Shown here: piece after piece, positions 9,825 to 22,403 of the stretch
How the letters are laid out: each line of letters begins with the position of its first letter
Numbering within the stretch: position 1 is the first letter of the stretch
Assembly: GCA_029204225.1 (NCBI GenBank)
Contig: CM055101.1
Location: forward strand, 58,393,579-58,457,578
DNA: 64,000 nt
From: Diphasiastrum complanatum
Taxonomy: Eukaryota > Streptophyta > Lycopodiopsida > Lycopodiales > Lycopodiaceae
Reading direction: 5' to 3'
Program-made: the position numbers and the translations under genes
Notes under the pieces: model-generated
What the model was told of the DNA's origin: nothing
Databases searched by the model: none
Seen by the model: only the letters and a program-made list of their open reading frames with translations

Positions 9825-12800
9825 ATGTGGAAGTTCAAAATGAAGATGAACTTAATCGAGAAGGAGCTATGGGGATACGTAAACGGTTCTATAGCCAGAC
9901 TGGCAGAATCTGAATTGCTCCCAGCATGGGAAGCAAAGGATGGCAAAGCACTTGCCATTGTATCCTTGAATCTAAAAGACACTCAGATTGCTTATGTATC
10001 AAACAACAGCACCTCCAAAGAAGCGTGGGATATCCTAACAAGTATCTATGAGACTTCAGATGTATTGACTCGTCTCTTTCTGAGGAAAAAAGTCCTCACA
10101 CTCAAGATGAGCGAAGGCACCTCAATCAGCGATCACCTGAACGAATTCAAACAGTTGCTGAATCAACTTGCTGCCATAGGTTCCCCTATTTCAGAAGAAA
10201 ACTCAACAATGCCTCTTCTCGTCAGTCTTCCATCCTCCTACGACAATCTAGTATTGCTTCTGAGCAATACTCTTGCGTTGTCTCTCCAGAAGCTGAAAGC
10301 AAGCCTATTGCAGGAAGAAGTTAGGAGAAAAAGATTATCCACAATGAGTACCAAGTCAATGGCATTGTACTCTAATAAGTAGCAGTGCAAGAAGAAGAAG
10401 AACTTCAAGGACAAGAAGACGAAGGCGGAGCAGCCAGTCTCAACGCAACAACAACAACAGCAGCACAGTCAACAATCGCCAAAGACCAAACTCTTTTGCA
10501 GGTATTGCAAAAAATCCAATCACGACATAAAGGATTGCCACATCCTCAAGCACAATGAAGCGAGGAAGAAGATGCAGCAGCACCAAGAGGGAGGCTCTGA
10601 CACTATCAGAAATCCACAAGAAGAGGACAAGGCATTGATGGTACAAGATCAACCAAGTAGAGATGCCTATCAATGGTATCTTGATTCAGGTGCTTCACAG
10701 CACATGATGCCATGTAAGAACCTATTTTCTACTCTCACAACAACAGATTCAAAGCACATTTTCTTCGGCGACTCAAGTTTACACAAGGTTGAAGGCCAAG
10801 GCTCCATTCGACTACAGTTCCCTGACGGCATCACTAGAAAAGCTAAATGGTGTACTTTATGTACCTAAATTAACAAAAATCTATTATCTATTAGCAAGGT
10901 CATTGATCAAGGCTATAGAGCTTTGTTTGCAGCTAGTCGATGTACTATTTCTAATGAGAACTCTAATGAAATCCTCTCTGCACACAGAGAAGAAAATTTG
11001 TATATTCAAAATTACGATTATGCACGTTCTATGGTTAACTCTAATGCTTATGTTGGCATCAAAGACTAGGTCATTTAAACATGCGTTCAATCTTGTACAT
11101 GCATCGTAACAAATTGGTCAAAGATATGAATATCAATGCTGTCTCTACACCTAATCAGACTGTCTGTGAAAATTGTCTACTAGGCAAACAACCTAGAACA
11201 AAATCTCAAAGAGGACAAGCCAAAGAGCGAAGTCCATTCTATCACTAATTCATAGTGACTTATGTGGTCCTATGAGTGTACCCTCTTTGGGTCAAGCTCT
11301 ATAATACGTTACATTTATTTATGACTTCTCCCGGTTCACCAGAGTCATGTTCATAAAGAACAAGTCAGAAGCATTCAATTGCTTCAAAGAATTCAAGCAA
11401 TATATTGAGAACTAGACTGGTCAGAGAATCAAAGCCCTGCGGTCTGATTCAGGGGGAGAGTACCTATCAAATGAAATGACGGACTAGTTATCATCATGTG
11501 GCATGCACCATCAGTTCATAGCCAGCTACACTCCACAGCAAAATGGCATAGCTGGGCAAAAGAAGCGAACACTATTGGAAGCTGCACGATCCATGACTGT
11601 CAACGCTCAATTACCCCAAATTTTTTGGGCTAAAGCAATTTCTATAGTCTGTTATCTGCAAAATTATTCCAGCATGAAGGTAGTCGACTCCAAGACACCC
11701 TTTGAGGCCTACTACGGTTACAAACCAAGTTTGGAACATTTACATATATTTGGATGTCTCTACTATGCTCAAATTCCATCTAATCTGAGAAAGAAGTTAG
11801 ACCCAATAAGTTATAAGTATATTTTTATCGGCTATTCAATGTCAGACAAGGCATATTGTATTTATGACGTTAAAACAAGTCATATCTCAGTCAGCCGTGA
11901 TGTTGTCTTTCTTGAAGACAAATTTCATAATTTCAAGCAGAAGCAACCAATGTAGGAGTCTGTCATAGTAGCTCTATTCTCCATCGATAGGCATCGACCT
12001 ACGGATGTTCAAATACAAGAGTTTGTCCCAACAACTCCATTTGCCATCAATGGTCCTAGACCCACGATTGTTCTCCACGATTGTTCAACCACAAGCTGAA
12101 GCTATCCCAATCATTTACCCAGGAGCAACATCCACTCAAGCACCTGCAGTTTGAAGGTCTGCGAGACAATGACAACAACCTGATCATTTTGTCCCTCTGG
12201 CGTTCATCAGTCATGATGAACCTGCCACTATTGCAGAAGCACTGTCAATGCCCAATGCAGACGAATGGAAAGATGCCATGGATGCTGAGTACCATTTCTT
12301 GATGAAGAACAAGACCTAGAGTCTTGTTAATCCTCCTATAGGTATTAAGCCTATTGACTCTAAATGGATCTTCAAGCTAAAGCTTAAGCCAAATGGATCA
12401 ATATCCAAATGGAAAGCTCGTTTAGTGGTTAAAGGATTTGAGCTAGTTTATGGAATAGATTACACTGACACCTTTAGTTCAATCATAAAACATCAACCTA
12501 TTCTTGCTGGCTATAGCTGCTGTAGAAGATCTGGACATTCACCAGATGGATGTCCAAACAACATTCCTTCATAGATACATACAAGAAGACATATTCATTT
12601 ATCAACCAGAAGGTTACGTCCTTCAAGGCAAAGAGCCTTTGGTATGTAAATTTAAGGCATTATATGGTCTAAAGCAAGCTCCTAGGCCTGGTATGATAGA
12701 ATAAATCACTTCTTGTTGCAACATAACTTCACTTCTTGCTCTGTAGACTCTAATGTGTGTCTCAAACGTAAAGGGTCAAGCTATGTTATAATAGCATTAT

Positions 12801-13245
12801 ATGTTGATGATTCCTTAATTATCAGCAATTCAAATCAGTTATTATAGGAAACCAAATCCTTGCTTTCATCAAAATTTGAGACAAAGCACTATTCTTTGAG
12901 CTACAACGGTAATACAAAAGCTGCACTCACACTAATCACGTATTCAGATTCAGATTGGGCAGGAGACGTGGATACCAGAAAATCCACATCAGGTTAAATT
13001 TGTTTCCTTGCAGGAGGACCCATTCATGGAACAGCAAAAGGTAGAAATGCATTTCGTTGTCCTCCACAAAATCCGAATATGTTGTAGCTACATCAGCAGT
13101 GAAGGAGATAATTTGGCTAAGAAGGCTACTGCAAAATCTACAATTCCTCCAGATCGGTCCAACAATACTCCAGTGCGACAATCAGAGCTGCATAGCTCTA
13201 TCTCTAAACCCACATACTCATGCTAGAACTAAACACATACATTAG
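9825..13245 (+). pseudogene. Degenerate Ty1/Copia polyprotein (gag-PR-IN-RT-RH)
   Basis: Copia domains appear in order on the + strand. The gag is at 9825-10382 (WKFKMKM.., SLPSSYDNL), with a zinc knuckle CRYCKKSNHDIKDC near 10498-10540. The protease motif YLDSGASQHM is near 10676, and the pre-integrase finger CENCLLGKQ near 11165. Integrase motifs are HSDLCGP near 11248 and RSDSGGEY near 11440, and NGIAGQKKRT lies where NG.AERKNRT is expected, so the catalytic Glu is lost. RT begins near 12350 (DSKWIFKLK) and has YVDDS near 12800. RNase H has SDSDWAGD near 12950 and SSTKSEYV near 13060. Many stops and frameshifts are present, and the RT-RNase H junction is deleted. No LTRs are recognisable, so this is an old copy. 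The N-terminus of gag is missing or changed. Confidence 0.9.
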
Positions 13246-13608
13246 AGAAAATATGGGCCCAAAGAGGGCCCTATAAGAAACACCATGTAGGAGAGAGAAA
13301 AATAACTATAAAATAATTATAATATCATTTTCTAATTTCTTTACGCATCTGCCTGCACTACTTTCCATGTAAATGAATGCACCTTAGTTTAGTCACATCA
13401 AACTTCACTGGTGTTTAACTAGAATTAAAATATAATTTTTCAAAATGCTGAAATATTCCCTCTCAATAGTTGGGAACACTCAAAAATTTGAATTAGGAGT
13501 GACATTTCTGAAAAAAGCCCACGCCATCTCTATCTCCAGCAGAGTCGTTAGTGCCATCTCCAGCTTTGTTATTGTCATTGTGTCGTTTGTTACTATACTA
13601 CTGTACTG
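13246..13608. other. Intervening AT-rich stretch, no gene
   Basis: Nothing coding is recognised. The sequence AAATATGGGCCCAAAGAGGG at 13250 resembles in reverse the LTR-like block near 39080 and may be a relic LTR. The last 100 bases lead into the transposase-like gene and could hold its promoter or an upstream intron. Confidence 0.35.
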
Positions 13609-15890
13609 ATGACAAAGCTTTATCATCTTCATGTGGATCTGTCACCAGAATATGCTCCACTCAGGACGAGAAATTCAAAGCAACCCAAATTGTCAACTTC
13701 TGATATGGTCCGATACATGGAGGAAAAGCTAAAACATGTAGATTTATGGTCATCAAGAACATTGTATCCTATTGATCCATGTTCATTGCAACATCCAGAT
13801 TTTCATTCGGTGACTCAGTTAATAATCTATATGTGTCATGGTAAAAATGGCCTTTTGGGTTACTGTGAGAATTTGATGCTCTATGGGAATGCACATTCAA
13901 TGCAAAGAATACATTATTTGGAAGAGGAATCAAGAAAAATATCAAAGGAGTGCGAAAAAAAATCTACAAAGATGAAAACTTGTTTGGATGAAAATGAGAT
14001 GCTCAAGGAGAAGATCCAAAGGTCGAAATCTTCTTTGCATAATTATACAACTAGTAATGATGAGATAAAAATTGCATTTCAATCCATGCGTATCTCATAT
14101 TTGTCTCTTGTTAAAGATATGGATGTGCTCAACAGAAAGGTCCGAAGCAACAAGAGAAAAAGACTTGTAAACAAGGATATATGTGATCTATCATCCAGAG
14201 AAGGTCATAGAAAAAGACGAATCCGTGCATTCAAGTAAGTTATAGCTTATTTGGTACTGAAAATTGCTTGAACTTTTTAATTCATTCATAATCACTAATT
14301 TTGTTATTTATTCATTTCAACTTTCTGTTGATTTGCTTATTATATACTGTTGTGAATACTATGAGTGTCCTAATTTCTACTGACATTTTCATGAACATTA
14401 TGTTTGCAATGCAGATCAACATTGGTTGTTGAAGACCATTTGGCCGATGAAATTTCAATTGGAAACTCACTAGGCTCTATCTTGACTTCTAAATACATGA
14501 AATCAATGTCAAATAATAATAAAATGAAAAAGATTAAGGCTTCAGTTACTGATAGCATTATGGATGAGGTTGAAAAAATATTAGACACTACATTGCTTCA
14601 GGGGGCATGTGACTTTTCTAGCATCAATAGGGAAGCATATGCAACAATGTTTAAGATGATAAAGGAGACATATGCACAGGTAAATACTAAAAAGTTTCCA
14701 ATCCCACGACCATTTCATCTTAAAGAAGACCATAACATTCTCTCATGGATATTTAATAGAACATCATATCCTGCCACCATAAAAAATCACATGGAGGGAG
14801 TTCCACTCAATATTCCTAAAATTGGCGCTTTCAACATTGAATGGCATTTAGCAGGAGATCTGAAGACATTAAAATGTATGTTCAATGTATCTCATGGTGC
14901 TAACTCTAAACACCCTTGTTTGTACTGCATGAAAACAGCAAAAGACATGACAAGAAGTCCAGGAATATCAAGAGATCGAGAAGATCCTAATTGGAAACCT
15001 GTACTACCGATTCCTCTACGAAATGTCCATATTTGTACATTGCATGCGGAGGTGCGTATTATAGAAAAAATAATATATCTTCACATCTTGTTTGCATGAA
15101 ATTACAAGGCAGAGGCCTCTACGAAGGAAGCTATTTTCAGATTAAAGGATGTGTTGTCCAAAGCAGGCTTACATAAAGGCCATGTTAAAAATAAAAAAAA
15201 ATGACAAGTTATCAGGTAAAACAGGAAATATTCCATGCAAGCCGAGCATTGGAGGATCTAAAGCTTGAAGATTTTTATCAGATTATTTAGGCAAACAATC
15301 TAAGGTTCAATACACGGTCTGGAAAGAAATTATTGCAGCAACTCAAGATTTCGAAGAAGAAGGTTCTACTCGTATACACAAAGTAGAAGTTTGGAAAAAG
15401 TTAGACAACATGGTGAAATACTTGAGAAAAGAAAAAATTTCAAATACTGATGTTCAAATAATACAATAAACAACCAATGAATCTGTGGATGCAGTTTAGA
15501 GTGCATGGGGTGTTGATCATATAACACATTATATGGTAAGATTTTGATTTTACACTACGATGGACAAATATGTGCAATTAAATTAGATACTTTTGCTACT
15601 AATTTAGATTATGTTTTTATGACATGCAGCACATATTACGACATCATTCGACATTCTTTGCAAGAAATAGTGGAAGTCTTAGCATATGGTCATCGCAAGG
15701 AATGGAGAAATCTCATTGGCAAGCAAGAGCGGCATTTCATAAAAGTACACATGGCGGGACTAGCACAAAAAACAGCTATATACTACAACTTTTCCAATGG
15801 TTTTACAGAAGAATCCAAATTTGTCATAATACAAAATCGACAGATTATAAAAAATTTCAAAAAAACATGCAAATTTATACAAGACAGTAG
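13609..15890 (+). pseudogene. Transposase-like protein, unnamed family, module copy A
   Basis: Four exons can be read. They are 13609 to about 14235, 14415-15051, 15109-15535 and 15630-15890, with donors GTAAGT, GTGCGT and GTAAGA and acceptors TGCAG, ACAAG and TGCAG. The first exon holds DLWSSRTLYPIDP, a GLLGYCENL motif, a coiled coil (residues about 100-170) and a basic end GHRKRRIRAFK. Exon 2 encodes LLQGACDFSSI and later GDLKTLKCMF followed by HPCLYC. The last exon encodes RHHSTFFARNSGSLSIW, SSQGMEKSHWQARAAF and HGG, then LFQWFYRR. From memory, the HPCLYC and QG.EKSH..A...F..T.HGG motifs recall a widespread uncharacterised eukaryotic family tied to mobile elements. Exon 3 has stops and an A-run frameshift, and a central segment seen in copy B is missing, so this copy is broken. 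It converges on 15956-17471 with 65 bp between stop codons. Confidence 0.7.
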
Positions 15891-15955
15891 GCTATAGACA
15901 CACAATAAAATTATGTATATTCAATAAAAATATTTACAAAGTACATTAGCAGTAT

Positions 15956-17471
15956 CTAATATGCTTCCGATATTTTTTCCAATAAAAGTTGCAACTTAGA
16001 ATCATGCAACAATTTTTTTTTTTCGTATGGATCCAATAGCTCATAGTTTTCATGCTTACTTAGATCAACGTAAGCAGCATACATTGCAAAATGAGATGAT
16101 CTAAGCATGGAATTCATTGGTCCATATCCTAAAATTTTAACCGCAATACTTTTCTTTATAAAATTATTTTATGCACCTTATTAAGATTATGTCCTCCAAG
16201 AAAATGAGACAGTGCCTTGATTGCCATAATCATAGTTTCACCATGTTGATGAAACTTTGAATGGGCAACACTTATCTCATTATTCTTGAAGGACTTCAGA
16301 TAGTGTCCCAGTGCATGATCTCTTGAAAATTCTCCAACAGAAGATCTCTACCCTCCTCGACAAATTGTGAAATCATCAAGGAAAATTGTTTCCTGAAATG
16401 ATAAAAAAACAAAGTAAGCTCCAGTATATAATCTGACATAACAAATTTACTAGTACTTGATAAGAGACAAAAACTTACGCATTCGGCTTTGTCTTCTCTG
16501 ATTATTGTCTCTCCGTCAATATTATGTCCATCTTTCGATGTCAATATTGTTGGTGAATAGAAAGTTGGTTGTGGAAAACCAAGTTGACTTTGGATTCAAA
16601 GAAACTCCTCCTCAGAAGGTAGATCATCTTCTTTATTGCGCATTTCCTCCACAACCATTTTCAAGCAATCTTTCCCTGAATAAAACTTATCATTATGTAC
16701 ATTGTCAACACCATGGAGAAGATCATCAGCATCCAAATCAATTATATCCAAAAATTCATCAAGCTCTTTGCTCAAAATGCAAAGAGTCTCAACTTCAGTG
16801 AAGTAAAAAAGATCCGATATTGTCAAAAAAGAATTATTATCTATATTATAAGTAGGCAAAGTAATCAAAGATTTATCAAAAGGAGAAAGAGTAGTGGGTG
16901 TTCTAGGGCCTATAAAAGTAGCCCTATTTTGAACAGGATCAAAATCAGAACAATCATCTAAACTAACACTCGTATCACTAAAAAAAGTATCTATATCTAC
17001 AATCTTTGACTTTTCAGACTTTGTACCACTAGAAGAAGCTGCTTCAGAAGTGGAAGGCACAGCCTCCAAATCGTCAGAAATATTTAACAAAAGGAAAAAA
17101 AAAAAAACAAAAGCAGACTGAAAATCAACAAATCTACATATTTTATTACGAATTGGGCACTCATCTACAGACTTGAAATCATTATGTAACTTGGTAAACA
17201 TTCTATCAAGCTTAGCTTTATAGATATGTTTGTCGAGTGCCACCAGGTCTTAATAATGAATCATGTCCTTATTCTGAGATCTGAATAGCGGAGTACTGAG
17301 CAGGGACTTAAATCTGAGATATATCTCAGAAAATGCCTCCACACCAGGGCCCTCAGTTATCGAAGGTAGAATAAAAAGAAAAGAAGAAAAAAGGGATTTG
17401 AAATAGTCCAACCTATCAGTAATACCAAATTCATTAAAAAAAGAAAGCAAACTGGATTCAAAATTAGACAT
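15956..17471 (-). pseudogene. Acidic protein of unknown function, module copy A
   Basis: The ATG at 17471 opens MSNFESSLLSFFNEFGITD. The frame continues with one stop (near 17250) through a middle Ser/Asp-rich segment to LPSEEEFL near 16600. After YSPTILTSKDGHN a donor (GTAAGTTTTTG) near 16477 ends the exon. Further exons follow: one reading HYLKSFKNNEI and MAIKALSHFLGGH near 16310-16170, and a last one reading ILGYGPMNSMLRSSHFAMYA and ending in TAG at 15958-15956. Every segment up to LGGH aligns by eye with copy B at 36010-37315. I recognise no known domain. It is tail to tail with the transposase-like gene, as in copy B. Stops and an out-of-phase exon suggest decay. The function could be a transposition accessory or coat-like protein, but nothing in the sequence decides this. 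Confidence 0.6.
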
Positions 17472-17560
17472 TTTAAACAAAAATAACAGAACTGAAGTTC
17501 CAACAGGTCAGAGAAGCACTTCAAGGCAACCTACGCTTGAGAGAGATACTTGAAGTTGGA

Positions 17561-17579
17561 GTATCGGATCCGAGCGCAA
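17561..17579 (-). promoter_or_regulatory. Single GATATCG..GCGC-type motif upstream of copy A acidic gene
   Basis: GTATCGGATCCGAGCGCA lies about 90 bp upstream of the ATG at 17471. It resembles the motif repeated upstream of the homologous gene in copy B (for example ATATCGGATCAACGCACGC near 35931). The rest of this upstream region is cut off by a Copia fragment from about 17685. Confidence 0.45.
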
Positions 17580-17684
17580 GAACAACGAGCAGACTCACAG
17601 TTGCTTTTTTTGTGATCCTGACGGTTGAATCCTTGCACATTTATCTCTAAATGCATATGTACATGTTGGACTAGAATTTCATAA

Positions 17685-18800
17685 ATAAATTTTTCTCCTG
17701 ATGATGTTCTGAAATCCAAAATTTTGGCCTTCCAATAAGATCAAAATGATAGTTTTGACCTTTTCCTTTATCACTCTCTTTAATGCTTTCCAATGGGAGA
17801 TCCTAGGATTAGACATGAATTGACTTAACATGCTAACAATGTATGCTAAATCTGGTCTAGTACACAACGTTGCATACATCAAAGATCCTATTAGTGAATG
17901 ATAAGGGTACTTCGCTATGTTGAGTACTTCACTATCAAAATCAGCACAAGTAGGTTTAGTCAATACTATACTTGGATCCATTGGAGTATCAATTGGTTTG
18001 CAATCAAACATATGAAATTTTTTTTAAATGCCTTTTAGATATGTATGCTGGCTAAGATAGATCTTCTTCTAAAGTCTATTTCTAGTAATGTGAATTCCTA
18101 GCAAAGAATGGACAGCTCCTAAATCAATCATGTCAAATTCCTTTGACAGATCACTCTTAGTAGTGTGCAGAAGAGAAGTGTCATTAGACAAGATAAATGC
18201 ATCATCTACATAAAGAGCTATGTGAACTGAATTGGCATCTATATGCTTCGAATAAACATTACAGTCAGCTGAATTATTTGCAAATCCCAATTGAATGAGA
18301 TAAGAGTTGATTCTATCGAACCATGCCCTTGCGGCCTGTTTAAGACCCTAGATTGCTTTGTGCAGCTTGCATACTTTGTGCTATTGGCCTTTGACTTCAA
18401 ATCCTTTCAGTTGGAAGGTATACAGCTCCTCTTCAACGTTGTCATTGAGAAATGTGGTCTTGACATCCATTTGGTGTATTTCAAGGTCTTCTACGGTTGC
18501 TAACACAATCAGAGTCCTGATTGACTGCATCTTGATGACAGGATTAAAAATTTCTTAATAATCCATTTCTTGGACTTGAGTGAATCCTTTAACCACCAGC
18601 CGTGCTTTCCATTTAGAGATCCACTTGTTGTCGATAACTCTCTTGTGAGAGGGAAAGTTGACCAGTGTCCAGTTCTGCTTCGTCAAAAATGAGTTGTAAT
18701 CGCTTTCCATAGCTTCTTTCCACTTCACAACATCCTTGGAGTTAATTGCTTCGGCTAGGCTCTTTGGTTCTTCTGATGGAGTCCAGAATGTGGTCCCCCT
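17685..18800 (-). pseudogene. Copia reverse transcriptase fragment
   Basis: On the minus strand a Copia RT reads from near 18790 (SKDVVKWKEAMESDYNS) through DNKWISKWKARLVVKGF, EIHQMDVKTTFLN, ALYVDDAFILSND near 18200, LLGIHITRN and YPYHSLIGSLMYAT near 17900. It breaks off near 17690 in what would be the RT-RNase H connection. Several stops and a missing segment before the KARLVVKGF motif show it is dead. Gag, protease and integrase are absent. It cuts off the upstream region of the module A acidic gene. Confidence 0.85.
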
Positions 18801-21800
18801 CGACCCTCAGCTAATCTCATTGTCTTTGAGCCTTCCGCACACCCCGAACCTATCATACTCCCGAGGCCTTACCAAATTTGATGTGTCCACCTTCTTCCTC
18901 TCGAATCAAGGTGATGTCAAGACCAAAACCAATGATGGATTTCTGATCACGCATACCATGAATCTGAATCTCTTTGACACGATGGAATTCCTGTCCGGCA
19001 CCATCATTGTGAGCTTACACTGCCCTCTATGCGTGTCCAAGCAAGTTGTGGTCATGTTGACCATGATGGAGGGACCGAAGACTATTTGTGATTGGGCCTC
19101 GCTTCTTGCTAAGGAGTTGTAGGCTGCTTTCAAGCGTCTCTCTTAGATCACCTACGGTGGTCTGATAACTATCATAGACTACACTCATCTGGAAAACATA
19201 GGTGTTCGAACGCCTACGCCATCCTCCCCACTAGCCAACTCCACTCTCTAGGATGCACTTATGGCACTGTTGGCAGGCTAGCAGTCACCCTCCTTTACCT
19301 CATCTCCTACATGCACCAGTTCCACACATTTCTCTCCAATTCACATCGTATCTCCACCCCACAACCTTGTCCGCCCACCAGCCGCCACTTCTCCCATATC
19401 CTCCATTGTCGCCACTTCTATTTCCTCCCCCATTGTCACCACTCTAGCCATCGCCACATCACCCCTCACAGTCTTTATTCCATTAACCTCTTCTCCCATT
19501 CGTCCCACGGTTGTTTCCACCATCGCCACTCCCACCACCGTCTCCACCCCCATCTCCACCACGATCGTTCCAATTATCACCACCATCTCTGTCACCACAC
19601 CTCTTCCACCACCCATCGTAACTCTACCATCGTCGGCCAGCTGGGATACTCAAGCTCAGGATTGCTGGACCACATTAATGGGTCTCCAGCAACACCTCCA
19701 CTAGATGCTCTCTAGACGAGCTACTGAACAAGCTCATGTTCAATTGCTGGCAGGGCAAATGCTATAGGCCTTGATTGATCAGGTCATGTAGTTCAAAAGA
19801 GCGAGCGAAAAAGAAAGAAATGAGATCCAGTCCACCACTTGACAGCAAGCCAGCTAAAGAAAGCAGAGCAAGCAATTCAGCAAGACCAACAACTCGAGTC
19901 TAAACTTCAGATCGCCGAGCTAGGCCAAGAGAAGACTGCATAGAAGAAGAAAAAAACTTACCAATCCTACCGCCACCACTTGGTACTGAAACAGACCATG
20001 TTGGAACAAGAACGAGAATCTCTCAGAGCCTCCGAGAGATCCCTCAAGGATTACGTCTGCCAATTGGAGCGTAATGTCTCGAAGGAACAAACTAAAATGC
20101 AGAGGGGCCAGACCAACTTCATAACTAAATAGGTGGCCCTAGAACTGTAAGTCCAACAAGCAGACCAGCAGGTGCAAGCCATCCAGACTGCTCTTGATCA
20201 ACTAGTAGCAATGGTAGAAGAAGAAACACCGGACGCTTAGAAGCTACAAAGGAAGCGCGCTGAGTACTACAAGAATCATTATACCAGGGTGCTGCAAACC
20301 TATCAAGACCAGTGCAAACTTCATGATGATGTGCTCAATACCAAGGATACAAAGCTGGCAACCCTATGCGCCATGCTCAAGAGGACGAGCAAGCGCTCAA
20401 AGTGACTGAAGTTGAACTGCGAAATATGAAGAAGCAATTCACTACTGTTCTAGAGTTTTCCATTACTCTAGACAATAATTTACCATTTATTTTTCAGTAT
20501 CTCATTAGATTAGCTTTTTATTATTTTCTTTGTCTTTTTCGATTTCCTCTCTCTTTAATTCAAATCTCATTCATGTTCATTAGAATGCATCGGAGGCCAA
20601 TAAGAATATATTTGTTTTTGTCGTCCTTACCGGGTTCGCCACCACCATTGCCCTCCCTGACACTCTTCGTCTCACCTATAATGAGCTTAGAGCCCTCTAC
20701 CATGACTGCCATCAATACCATCTTGCCACCCTTATCATCTATTACAATGCGTCCTTGGCACAATATAATTCCATTGTCCAAGATCCATCCATCAAGTATC
20801 CATGCTAGATCTCTCATTTCTCATTCATTGAATCCGCATCCACCTTCGACTACCAAGAGCTCCAGCTCTCCTTTCCACATTTTGACCTCCAAACTGGCGA
20901 AGACTACACCTTCGACTAGGATCTTCAGTACGCCTCCCAAGCCCAAGCCACTACCTCCCTTCCAATCAACCCCAACATGCCCAAGCTTGGGATTGCATCT
21001 CCTCCTTGTAACCTTTCACTACCTCATGCCATTTCACCTTTTGTTGCTTCTTCACCACCACCCACCGCTTCTTCACCCCCCAAATCTGATCCTCCATCAA
21101 CTTCCAGTATTCCTCCATGCCCAATTGACAACCTTCCTGATCTTGTAGCAGTACATAAGCATTGGTATTACAAAGTACTCTCGGTACCTGATTCAAAACA
21201 GCCGACACTCTTCATTGAAAAACATCTGGATATCCCGAGCAGAGACGACTATATCTTACTAGGAAAGTTTGAAGAGCTCATCAAGAAGAAATCGGTCGAT
21301 ATCCTATCACTTTTACATCCTTAACTAGAGTGGAGGAAGGTGGCACTTCTATGCAAGCCAGAGCTAATCAAAGAATATCTACGCAAGCCAGATCTAATCA
21401 AAGAATATCTGATGACATTGGCAGAATTATGGGCAGATCCATCATACCACCCCATGCCTAGAAGGAGATCTGGGTCAATGTTGAAACTCCAAGCATCGGG
21501 GCCTACAATTGGCCAGTAATAAAGTCAGAGAAGGGTTTGAGCACGACAATCAACTTTCAAAGGGCCCTCAATCGCTTTCTGACCGATGCGACTAACTCTC
21601 CAGATCCCATCATACTGGAAGCCTACTACAATGTGGAGACATTGTTGACAGTTGCAAAGGTGGATACTAGGTGGGACTTGTGTTTTGCTGAAAACTGCTT
21701 CGATCCCAACAAAGCCTTCAAAACATCGACCATCGTGGATCAAATTCCTTTGTACTGGACCTACCATCGCTTGTCTGCCATGTCATTTGTCAATATCACA

Positions 21801-22000
21801 AGGTTGGAAAGATGGTACACGACCGGCTTCCCTAGCAATATGCACCCAACATTCGGCCCAATACGCTTGCAATACACAACACACAGCACATTGTGGACCC
21901 GTTCCATCAACGTTGTTGCGGAAACCCATCAAAAAGTTTGTGATGCCGAAGATGCGAAGGGCAAACAGATAGAGCAGACTTCTTGAAGCACTTCTCACCA
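18801..22000 (+). pseudogene. Degenerate accessory-ORF region of an LTR retroelement
   Basis: No pol domain is seen. Three coding-like zones follow on the + strand. The first, about 18800-19650, contains TKFDVSTFFLSNQGD and then a Thr/Ser/Pro-rich low-complexity stretch. The second, about 19860-20450, is a long coiled coil rich in Gln, Glu and Lys (for example QERESLRASERSLKDYVCQL). The third, about 21050-21986, is better preserved and includes DLVAVHKHWYYKVLS and the 149-codon ORF 21537-21986 with the core VDTRWDLCF..CFDPNKAF....DQIPLYW. The last core is shared with 45325-45603 on the other strand. Stops are scattered through the first two zones. A polypurine tract and LTR start follow at 22391-22404, so this is the 3' internal part of an LTR element with unusual accessory proteins. 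Confidence 0.5.
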
Positions 22001-22207
22001 CCTAGTATCTTATTTCTTTAAAAGAAAACAAAAAAAATTAAACAAAAAAAAAACCCCAAGAAAAGAAGTGTAAAAACAATATCAACAAACTCATCTTAAT
22101 TTATTTGTTTTTCAAGTTCATTCATTTTTTCTTTTTCATTTTCATATATTCTTTTATCTATTTATTTGATTTTTTCATTCTCTATCTGTACATACACCTT
22201 CTTTATT

Positions 22208-22230
22208 CCCCCCCCCCCCCCCCCCCCCCC
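22208..22230. repeat. Homopolymer run of 23 C
   Basis: An uninterrupted 23-base C run lies in the 3' non-coding part of the LTR element, between the accessory ORF and the polypurine tract. Its length is prone to change or assembly error. Confidence 0.9.
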
Positions 22231-22390
22231 ACTATAACACAATTTTGCTGAAAAATTTTATCATATTTTTCACCGTGTCTCTTTCCCCTCTTGTCTATAC
22301 CCCTTTTCACCCACTTTCGCAACGGTTTCACATCGCCACACACGCCAATGCCAATGACATACGCAGGTGCCAAGGGATTGTCACCAAAAT

Positions 22391-22403
22391 TGCAGTGGGG
22401 GCA
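22391..22403 (+). other. Polypurine tract before an LTR start
   Basis: TGCAGTGGGGGCA directly precedes TGTTAGAAGATTTGG at 22404. This has the composition and position of a plus-strand primer. The LTR that follows probably covers the AT-rich sequence with GAGAGAAAGAGAGC near 22910. I could not place its end confidently, and candidates lie between about 23000 and 23760. Confidence 0.55.

Noticed and set aside
19253-19715. Overlapping His/Ser/Pro-rich (+) and Val/Gly-rich (-) frames
   Set aside because: Frame shadows of a low-complexity Thr/Ser/Pro-rich stretch in the LTR accessory region.
20366-21148. 260-codon ORF
   Set aside because: Only the first part (coiled-coil end) fits the neighbouring frame. 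The rest is a shifted, Pro/Leu/Ser-rich shadow without domain resemblance.
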